64,000 nucleotides of DNA from Cunninghamella blakesleeana (taxonomy: Eukaryota; Mucoromycota; Mucoromycetes; Mucorales; Cunninghamellaceae): NCBI GenBank assembly GCA_017871115.1, contig JAFCIZ010000001.1, positions 7,810,001 through 7,874,000 of the forward strand, given 5' to 3'. Positions 55,057-64,000 of the stretch are shown here, one piece after another. Made by a program: the position numbers and the translations under genes. Numbering within the stretch: the stretch's first letter is position 1; every line of letters starts with the position of its first letter. The notes under the pieces were generated by a model. That model did not search any database. It had not been told where the DNA came from and saw only the letters and a program-made list of their open reading frames with translations.

Positions 55057-56959
55057 ATGAAATTATCAAAATATTTACCAGGAAAAATTAATAATGATAA
55101 TCAAGATCTGCAGGCAGATCATGAAATAAGTTTAGATATCCCAGAAGAAAAAGCTGCTGTATATCCACCTTTTATTAAAAAAATGGCTGGAGGTGTTTCA
55201 TTTGTATGGAATAGACTTATTATAGATCCATTTTTACTTGTATGGCGATTCTTGTATAAACATACTTCTTTGACCCATTGGATTATCTTTTCTATGGTAG
55301 TTGGTATTCTTGTTGGTCATTTTGCTCCTGAAGCTGGCAAAAATGCCAAACCTTTTGGTGACGCTTTTATTAGAATGATTAAGATTGTTGAAGTACCTTT
55401 AATTTTCAGTACTTTGGTAAAATAATAACTGTTTTTTTTAAGCATATAAAATTGAATTCTTTCTAACCTGCTATTCGTTATTATTATTATTATTATTACA
55501 TATCATGTAGGTTGTTGGTATTGTTGATCATGGTGATGACGTAACAAAAGTAGGCAAACTTGCCGTTAAATCTATTATTGTAAGTATATATATATATATA
55601 TTGGTCGATGATGTTAATTATATATATTTATTCTAATATTTTATTATTATATTTAGTACTTTGAAGTTGTTACTACCTTTGCTTTAGCTGTTGGTTTGAT
55701 TATGGCTAATCTCATTAAACCAGGAGAAGGAGTAACTTTACCTCCTGACGTAGTTGATCCAAAACTTCCCAAAGCAGATGGAAAGATTTCATGGCAACAT
55801 GTAAATATATAAACAAAGCAATACTAAAAAAAGAAAAATAAAGGAATAAAAAATAAACAAAACAGCATCGAAAGAATGATATATACTAATATATTTATAT
55901 TTACATTTGTAATTTATTCAGGAATTTGAATTAGTTGTACCTGAAAATTTCTTCGTAGCCGCCCATGATGGGTCTATTTTAGGTATTGTATTCTGTGCCG
56001 CCATGTTCTCCTGTGCCACAATGCTTGCTGATAAAACCAGTAAAAAATTCATGTTACGTATCAATTCATCTTTATCCCAAGTATCCTTTAAGTTAGTCAA
56101 ATTAATTATGAACTATGCTCCTATTGGTATTGGTTGTGCACTTGCCGCTACCATTGGTCAAAATGGTATTGACGTATTAAAGAATCTTGGTAGATTGATC
56201 GGTTCCCTTTATGCCTCTTTAGCCATCTTTGTGATTGTCATTTTAATCCCTGTCATGTTATTAGCCCGTATTCCTATCTTTGGTTTCTTTAAAGCCGTTG
56301 CTCAGCCTTGGTTAATTGCTTTCAGTTCAGCCTCCAGTGAATCTGCCTTACCTAAAGCCTTTGAAAATATGAGAGCCTTCGGTTGCCCTAACGCTATTGT
56401 TGGTTTTGTTATTCCTTGCGGTTACTCATTTAATTTGGATGGTACAACTTTATATTTGGCATTGGCTAGTATTTTTGCTGCTCAAGCTGCTGGTAAAAAT
56501 TTAGATATTGGTACACAATTATCCATTATGGGTACATTAATGCTTTCCAGTAAAGGGGTTGCTGCTATTCCTCGTGCTTCATTGATTGTCCTGATTGCTA
56601 CTTTACAACAATACGGTCTTCCTACTTCTGCTGCTACCTTAATCATGGGTGTAGATGCTATCATGGATATGGTTAGAACTAGTGTCAATGTGTTTGGTAA
56701 TTGTTTAGGTAGTTGTGTCATGGCTCGTATCGAAGGTGAATTCCGTGGTCCTTTATGGAGAGAAGAAGAATTGGCCCGCCGCCTTGCTGCTGCTCAATCA
56801 AGAGAAAATCCTGGTGATGATGATAATTTAAGCGTCCAAGATGTTGAACATCATAATGATCATTTAAAGTCTGTTGTGGTCCACCATGAAGAAAAGTCTG
56901 CTGGTTATTCTACATCTGTTAAATCAGCCGAAATTCAAACCTATGAACCAAAACATTAA
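55057..56959 (+). CDS. SLC1/DAACS-family carboxylate or amino-acid:cation symporter
   Basis: Four exons (55057-55415, about 55511-55579, 55657-55799, 55920-56959), about 535 aa. Family landmarks in order: HWIIFSMVVGILVGHFAPE (TM1), GDAFIRMIKIVEVPLIFSTL (TM2), YFEVVTTFALAVGLIMANL, LLARIPIFGFF, then hairpin HP1 SSASSESALPKAF, TM7 FVIPCGYSFNLDGTTLY and HP2/TM8 LMLSSKGVAAIPRASLIV with MGVDAIMDMVRTSVNVFGN. SSxSSxxALP and NLDGTxLY are the substrate and sodium/proton sites of GltP/DctA/EAAT proteins. Substrate is probably dicarboxylate or acidic amino acid. The C-terminus is long, charged and His-rich. Coding GC is higher than in the neighbours, as expected for a highly expressed gene. Confidence 0.95.
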
Positions 56960-59225
56960 AAATATCAAAAATGATAGTAACAGCAACGATAATATTAATA
57001 TCAGTATTGATATCTGTGTATTTTTCTTCTTTTTATTAGTTTATTATCTATTTTATATCATATTATTTTCCTTATAATTTTATCCCTTATATATTCTTAT
57101 TTTATTTGTATAATTAGTTGCATCCATAATAAATAATAAAAAAAAATATAATTATTTTCTTTTTCAATCCATAGAGCCCTTTACTATCATTCCAACTGTA
57201 CATAAATATATTTCCCAAGAGTTGTATGTTTTGTAGCCTTTCAATATTAATAGCTAGAATAAAAGCTTTCTAAACCGATAGCATCAAAAATTATAATAAA
57301 AAATGAGTAAAGAAAAGTGTTAATAAAAAAAGTGTTATTATTATTATTATTATTATCATTATTATTATCATTATTATTATCATTATTATTATCATTATTA
57401 TTATCATTATTATTATTATTATCACTTTGATAATAAAATAAAATGGTTCAAATCGGTTTCATAATATTTTAATAGTAAATGTGTATTTTATTTAAAAATC
57501 ACTAAAGGAAATATATATATACATATACATGTTTTATTATTTTAAATGGTTTAAAAAAAATAAAATAAAAACAGGTAAAAAATTAAATTTGTTCAGGTGA
57601 AAAACCTAAAGTAAATAGCGTATATTATTTTTATTTTTAAAATAAAATAAATAAAGCAACAAATAATTGTGGAAGCGTATATATTATTCAAACAACTATA
57701 TTTTAATTTAAATATACTTTTATTCATTGACAAAAAGGCAGCTGATTTGATATTTTATATGTTCAATAATATAGTTTTTCAATGTTTATATGTTAGATTT
57801 CACGCGGTAAACTTAAAACTGACTGATTTACTTAAATAATTAAATACAAACTAAACATTTATATATCACAGCAGATAATGTATCAATTAGCTTGAGGTTA
57901 TAACAGTAAAGTAATATTATTTTTCTTTATATCCATACCAAGTATTATAGGGCGATCATAAAAATTGACGGACTTGCTTAAAAAATCATATCTAGGTTAA
58001 AAATTTATTTATATTTATAGCTAATGAATCAGCTACAATGAAATTTTAAAAATTTAATAGGGTGATAGATATCTATGTGTAGTTAATGTTCATGCAATTG
58101 ACCTGAATATTCGTGGATTAAATTAAAGAATCGTATTTAAGCCACATATTTAAATATATTCCAAGATGAAAGGCCAATTAACTTGAATTTACAACACCCC
58201 ATTAACATTAGTATTCTCTACATGTATATTGGTTTTCATAGACTATCCATGAAAATTGATAAATTTTTTTAATGACTTATATTCAAGTTGATTACTGGTT
58301 TATCTTTCAAGATAACAAATCTATTGCATCGAATTCTTTAACAGTATAGGAACCCTAATCATTCTTTATATACATGCTAATTTTCATAAAATGTTCTCGT
58401 ATATTAATATATTAAACCAAAGAATAATATTCAAAATTAATATTTTTGATTTATAAAATAGAATCCTGGGTGATATTTTACTATAAAAATATATGATTCA
58501 TCAATAGTATTAGGTAACTATTAAAAAATAAAAATAAAAAATAAAAAAAAAATCATACTTTATTTTTTTTCTTATTACACAAAGCTTTTTTTAATTAATA
58601 CACTTCTTCGGCACACTAATATACAAGTATAAACATATGTATCACGAAAAAAGGAATTTTTTTCTAGTATTTATTGTGATAATATTTCCGAAAAGTAAAA
58701 TAAAAATATAGAAACAAATGCATATTCTATATTTATCAAATGATATTCGTTTACATAATTGTTTGTCTGTGTAACTATGGTTATGATATTTTTTTTAATA
58801 GAAACGCTATTATATTAGTTGAGATTTGCATACATTCAAAATCAACTTAGTAGCTGTTTTTAAGTGGCATTTCTAAAATAAACACTTTATTATTATTTTT
58901 TAAAAAAGTATCATAATCAGGATTACAGCATGAATATTTTTTTTTAAAAAATAAAATAAAATAAAATAAAAAATATATATATACAAAAGCTGACAAGTAG
59001 ATAATAAAAAATAATACTAATATAACATATATATATATATATCATTTTGTATGCATAAATATATTAATCAGCTAATAAGAAAATAAAAATAATAAGAATA
59101 GTAATAATAAAAATAATAATAAAAAAATGAATGAATATACATGGTAGAGAGAGAAAAATATAAATAGAAAATGGGTATACTGAAAAAGGATAATAATAAA
59201 GAGAATGAATGGGATAATCATCCCA
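56960..59225. other. long intergenic region with repeats and possible relics
   Basis: 2.3 kb. Contains the 12-bp microsatellite at 57334-57425. From 57700 to 58500 base composition is more even and word-rich (TAGGGCGATCATAAAAATTG at 57948-57967, AATAGGGTGATAG near 58058), which could be an eroded transposon, but no ORF survives. The remainder is AT words and T/A tracts. Confidence 0.5.
57334..57425. repeat. (ATTATTATTATC)n microsatellite
   Basis: Compound TTA repeat with a C every twelfth base for about five units, flanked by pure TTA. Confidence 0.85.
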
Positions 59226-61038
59226 CTAAGGTAATGGAGGAGGAGTAGGACCAGGTTTTTCATCACGTTGAACTAATGCAACTAAAACACTAATATCATC
59301 TGCTTTTCCACCCTATATATGAGAATAATAAGTATATATATATATATACATATATAAATAAATAAATAAATAAAGTTTAAATTTGAATCAATATATTTAT
59401 AAAAATCTCCCAGGAAGTTCCCCTATTTTTTTTTTTTATATCATTATTATTATCACTATTGTTATTATTGTTAATATACCTGATAATAAAGACCTTCATG
59501 CATAGCTCTCACTTGAAAAGGTGAAGTAGGATTTTCAACATCTTCACTTACAACTTTAGCTCTAAAAGCCAAGGCTTCAGAAATAGATTGCATTGTTGAT
59601 GTTTTATTTAAATCTTGTTCTGGTACTTGTTGCATACAATTTTGTACTTCCTCCATAATTTCATCATCATAAAGGTTATCAAATAATCCATCTGATCCTA
59701 ATATCATGATATCTCCTTCTTCTACCTTTATTGTGAATTGCTATAATATAGTATAATGTATATATATATATATATATATAATCAGTTGTCTATATCATAT
59801 TACTTTTTTTTTTTATATCCATTTACCTGAGCATCCATCGGAGTATCAAATGACGCCGTTCCTAATTGGTACGGAAAGTTGAATGAATGTTGTTGTTCTT
59901 CTGATCGAAAGATATAATTATTTTTTCGTATCACCGAAATCCCGCAATCTCCAAGATTAGCCACTCTTAATTCATCATGGCATAAAACTACTATACATGC
60001 TGTGGTTGATCCAACAATTCCCTAATAAATAAAAAAAGAGAGAGAAATAAAAAGAAAATAAAAATAAAAAAGATAAATAAATAAAAAGCAAATTAATAAA
60101 CAAATCAGTATGATCTTCAAAAATAACTATTAAAATTTTCCATTTACGCCAATATCCGATTTCATTATTATATTCTACCCAATTGTATGTTTATCGATAA
60201 CATAAAAATAAATATCAACTTACTTCATTTTGAGCATCCAGTGTGGTTAAATGATAAGCGCTTTCAAGAATTTCGACAGGGTTTGGTAGATTTTGTGGTA
60301 CATGATAGGGTCTAACATTACTTTTTATACGATCCAATTCTAGTTGGGCATAATGCATAAGTTTAAGTGAATAAAGGGCTGGGTTTGCACCTAAATATAA
60401 TAAAAATAATAAATATGTTATTATTAGTCATATATATAATTATCATTCTCTTTTTTTTTTTTTAATTATTATTATTTTTCCCCTTTCTTTATATATCTCC
60501 CTTCTTGTTTTCTTTTTCATTTTTTTTTATGATATGATTATTATTATTGTTATTATTATTATTTATATTTTCTCCTTTCTCCTTTTATAACGTTTCATAA
60601 AACCAAACAATAATTATCATAATATTAAAAAAGATCTTTATTCCACCATCTTTCTTTTTTTATTTTTTTTTATTTACCAGTATGAGATCGCCAACCACCA
60701 ACACCATCAGCAACGCCAAGAGCATCGTTTCTTTGAAAATAAGAATCGTCTCCTACTTGTACACTTGTATAAATGTTATGTTCTTGAGGGTCTACTTGTT
60801 TACCAGCTTTTGCATAACCCGAAACGCCACATTTTAAAGTATAGTGATGAGGTGGAATAGATAGATCAGGATCAAAAAAATCAATAACATTAAGATTGGA
60901 CCGTTGTTTTTCTTGCTGTTGTTGTTGTGATATAGCCGCAGCTGAATAACATCGTCTTTTTATAAAAGAAGTATATATTAAAGGTCGACGGACGGTACGA
61001 CAGGACATATAAAACAGTTGATGTACATTATTTAGCAT
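59226..61038 (-). CDS. PTC7: mitochondrial PP2C-type phosphatase (Ptc7/PPTC7-like)
   Basis: Five exons, about 357 aa, start 61038, stop 59228-59226. The N-terminus is basic and hydroxylated (SCRTVRRPLIYTSFIKRRCYSAAA), a likely mitochondrial presequence. The PP2C motifs follow: GDDSYFQ, GVADGVGGW (metal-binding Asp), GSTTACIVVL, ANLGDCGISVIR, ILGSDGLFDNLYDDEI and GGKADDISVLVAL (metal-binding Asp), ending GPTPPPLP. The VADGVGGW/GSDGLFDN set and short catalytic core are those of the Ptc7 branch. In yeast that protein dephosphorylates mitochondrial proteins including Coq7 and supports ubiquinone synthesis. The function here is inferred from the family. Confidence 0.92.
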
Positions 61039-61536
61039 GAGTATATAAAAAAAAGGATCCTTTTTTAAAAATCAATTATAGAAAAAGTATAATAATAATA
61101 AAAAAAAAGTGAGGGATATAAAAAAAAATAAAATAAAAAAGTGCGGAAAAAGAAGTAAAAAAATAAGAAAATGTTAAGAAAAAAATTTAAAAAAGGAGTG
61201 AGTGAGAGTGAATGGAAAAAAAAAAAAAAAATTATGTGAAAAAAAAAAAAAAGGAAGGAGAAAAAAGGGAACTACCTATTTTTTAAAAAAATTTATATGG
61301 TAAAAATTGATCAGCCAATCAATTTTCTTTATCATTTAATTGATTCTCCGTCTATAATCCACGAGCGGATAATCTGAAAAAGGCAGATTTTTTTTCTTCT
61401 CTCTTTCTTTCACTTTTTTTTTTATTTTATTTATTTATTGTCATATATATTTATATAACTTATCATTATTCTTCATCCCATCTCTCTTTCTTTTAATTTC
61501 ATTTGCATTTTATTTAATATTTCTTTATATACTAAT
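61039..61536. other. divergent promoter region, PP2C and coiled-coil gene
   Basis: 500 bp between divergent ATGs. On the PP2C side it is purine-rich (poly-A/AAAAAG), on the other pyrimidine-rich (CTTTCTTTCACTTTTT, then TCTCTCTTTCTTTT). Confidence 0.5.
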
Positions 61537-63487
61537 ATGACTTTAACAACAGAATCTTCGCAGTTTTCTCAATTTCATTCACAATTATCACCAAGATCTT
61601 CTACTTCAATATCCTCTTTACAGGATTCTTCATTGATATCAACTCCCCCACGTTTCAGTGTCAATTCTAACCTTATGAATTATTCTATACCTAAAAATAG
61701 TGAAGTAATAAAAAATAATATAAAGTTATTTTAGTATTAATACATACATATATTATTATATTATATTATATTATATTATATTATATACATATTATATTAT
61801 ATACATATTATAAATATTAAAGCTAAGCCTAAAATAATGATTTATATATACTGACTTTTATTATATATTATTTATTTATTTATTTAGTATCCACCATCAC
61901 CACTAACAACAGCTACAACAACAGAACCTACTTATAAAAGAGAAATCCAAGAAGGAAGCTCAGATACAAGGTCAAGACAATTAGAATCACAAATTGAAGC
62001 ACTTACTTTATCCAATGTTCGACTTCAAAGAGTGAATCGATTGCTTAAGGTGGATACAGATAATATCATTGAACAAAAGACTCAACCTTTAAAAAATACC
62101 ATTCGTGAACTAACACTTAACAATGTTCAACTGCAAAGAACAACAAGATTATTACAACAAGACTTGGAAGATAAAATCAATAAATTAAACCAATTTCAAA
62201 CTGATCAAGTACTCCAAATGAAAAATGTTGGTCCTGAATATGAATATTTGGTCCAAATGATTAATCTACTTCATAGACAGGTAATAATAATAATAATAAT
62301 AATAATTAATGCTAATAATATATAAATAAGTAAATAAAAACGATTACTTTTTTTATTAATTTGTATTATTTGTTTATTTATTTATTTATTTATTTGTTGT
62401 TGTCTGTCTGTCTGTCTGTGTGTGTTACAAATATTAGATTAATGGGGATATCACTTGTGAATCTACATGTTGTTATACTGCAGCACCTATAGATCAATCC
62501 ACCGTTATCATGACTTTACCTCCTGAAGATGGGGACCATGATGAGGAAGGCGTAGAAGCACAACATGTTTGTCGACCTATAATTCATTCATCCATTTCAC
62601 AAGGGTCTTTTGCAACGGAATTGGAAAAAAAAGTTTTGCGATTGGAACAAAGAATTGAGGAATTGGAAAATGAAAAGGAAGTTATTTTAAGACAACAATC
62701 ATTTAAGGATGAGGATATTGAAATGTTGAAAAGAGAGTTACAAATTAAGGATGATATTGTTTCTCAATTAGAGCAAGATTTTATGGATTTAGAAGAAAAA
62801 TTGGTCGTATTTCAAAAGGTAAAAAATATAAAATAATTTTTAATAAAAATAAAAGTATATATAGACACAGTTATTAATTCTTTTTTAATTTCTATTTTTT
62901 TTATAAAGGATGTAAATCATTCAGATAGGGCCATTCATCATCATTCACCAAGCCCACCACCTGACCCAAAAAGACAATCACAAATGCTTATGGAATCCAA
63001 ACGTCGATCATTAGCTATTAAAGATACAGATTTATTAGAAAAAATGCTAAGAGGGGATTTAGATATGGAAAATCACACAAATAGTGATATTATACCACCA
63101 TCACCAACAGCATCTACAGTTTCATCACATGGTCATCCTAAAGAAGAAAATGATAATCAAGATCAAACTTCTGAAAAAGTAAATGAGCCACCATCCCCAC
63201 CATCATCTAATCATCATCAACAACAATATTCTACTGTTTCATCAAAATCATTATCATGTTCTATACCATGCTCCTATTCAACTCTTGAAAAAGATGATTA
63301 TAATAAAATCCCATTATCATCACCAGCACCAGCTATTTTTGTTTTTATCACCTTTATTCTCGGATGTGCTGCAAAATTAAATATTACGGATGATTGGACC
63401 TTACCCTTTGTTATGGCTGTCTTAGTATCTGGTTTCTTATGGACTGGTGGTGCAAAAGGTGTACAATTAAAAGTTAAATTGAAATAA
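61537..63487 (+). CDS. tail-anchored coiled-coil membrane protein, unknown
   Basis: Four exons: 61537-61704, about 61890-62280, 62438-62818, 62910-63487; about 505 aa. A Ser-rich N-terminus is followed by coiled coil 1 (LESQIEALTLSNVRLQRVN, then IRELTLNNVQLQRTTRLLQQ), a Cys-containing linker (TCESTCCYTAA), and coiled coil 2 (LEKKVLRLEQRIEELENEKE to LEQDFMDLEEKLVVFQK). A Pro/Ser/His-rich segment precedes a C-terminal membrane hairpin or double span (PAIFVFITFILGCAAKLNI and LPFVMAVLVSGFLW) with a short basic end. This arrangement suggests an organelle-membrane tether facing the cytosol; no family was recognised. The first intron is suggested by the in-frame stop at 61733. Confidence 0.8.
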
Positions 63488-63821
63488 TTTAAACTTTATT
63501 TTTATTTTTATTTTTTTAATTATGTGTAAATATATTTTTTTTCTTATACTTCTTTTTTAATATTATTTATTTATTAGTATTACTATATTCCCTTTTTTTT
63601 ATTTATTCATTTTTTTATTATTATAATGACAATATGATTTATTAATTTTTTTATATTTTTTTTTTTTATTGTAAGCTGAAATTGCTACGTATTATTATTA
63701 TTAACTATATATATTATCTATTTAAGATTTATTAATAAGATGATGATAATAAGTTTAATAATAATAAATAAATAAACAATTAATATATATCTTGACAAAG
63801 TTTCATCCATTGAATAAGTGG

Positions 63822-63856
<35 letters not shown>

Positions 63857-64000
63857 TTTAAGGAGAGAGGGCAAATAACGCGGTTTTGACACAAGTGCTA
63901 CGCTACAAAACCTTATTTTCAATAAGGAGTAGCAATACAACCACTATTCTGTATACTTTTGTTTTTTTTACAATAACCATTGATAATTGTTTATTTATTT
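63488..64000. other. 3' flank at the right edge
   Basis: T-rich 3' untranslated-like DNA, (TTA)n at 63826-63856, and a GC-richer stretch at 63870-63945. On the minus strand the latter could read as the end of a Cys-containing protein, but a stop lies 19 nt before the window edge, so no gene is called. Confidence 0.4.

Noticed and set aside
63915..64000. Minus-strand reading frame ending NSGCIATPY, suggestive of a secreted Cys-containing protein
   Set aside because: A stop codon lies only nine codons upstream near the window edge and no splice acceptor is present, so it cannot be supported.
1..64000. Dictyostelid origin, because of the AT content and Asn/Gln runs
   Set aside because: Intron density, the two-BIR Bir1, Ptc7- and Nak1-type genes and the gypsy type fit an early-diverging fungus better; a formal test would be a phylogeny of NOP58 and FCP1.

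Overview
The window is nuclear DNA of a very AT-rich fungus, most likely an early-diverging one (Mucoromycota type). Evidence: protein genes cut by many short introns (about 50-200 nt, GTAAGT-like donors, TAG acceptors); fungal-type gene content (two-BIR Bir1, STE20-type kinase with a long disordered tail, ataxin-2/Pbp1, Fcp1, Ptc7-like phosphatase, three-domain paladin-like phosphatase); long homopolymers; Asn/Gln/Ser-rich disordered regions. The species cannot be named from the sequence alone.

Layout. 1-517: 3' end of an SH3 protein. 720-2927: degenerate coding relics, a 12-bp tandem repeat, poly(A), and a lone secreted alpha/beta-hydrolase. 3.7-16.6 kb: a nest of mobile elements around a tRNA-His(GTG) gene. 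Its core is a nearly intact, very young Ty3/gypsy element (6431-14566): 649-bp LTRs differing at one site I could find, ATAC target duplication, a gag/pol -1 frameshift signal of textbook form, a separately encoded integrase and an extra 181-aa ORF that runs into the 3' LTR. It sits inside an older LTR. On each side lies a copy of a second kind of element: a single PD-(D/E)XK-like nuclease gene between direct ~220-bp repeats that begin TGG and end CCA. The right copy (14987-16558) is intact. The left one (4343-5953, inverted) is frameshifted and has lost a predicted catalytic Glu. This small nuclease element is the best candidate for something undescribed.

17-64 kb: ordinary gene-rich euchromatin. 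Minus strand: disordered protein (17267-19099), Bir1 (20075-22904), secreted helical protein (23191-24648), EamA transporter (24909-26200), UPF0538 (26403-27163), ataxin-2/Pbp1 (28739-32469). Plus strand: NOP58 (33687-35669) and gamma-glutamyltransferase (36352-39344). Minus: STE20/GCK kinase (39586-43018). Plus: paladin-like phosphatase (44451-50751), Fcp1-like CTD phosphatase (51156-53730), SLC1-type carboxylate/amino-acid transporter (55057-56959). Minus: mitochondrial PP2C (59226-61038). Plus: tail-anchored coiled-coil protein (61537-63487).

There are no operons; each gene appears independent. Divergent pairs (Pbp1/NOP58, kinase/paladin, PP2C/coiled-coil) share intergenic promoters. A TTTAAA element close to a CCG recurs upstream of at least seven genes and may be a common promoter motif. 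Exon joints below were read by eye from splice consensus and reading frame. They are strongest where family homology crosses the joint.
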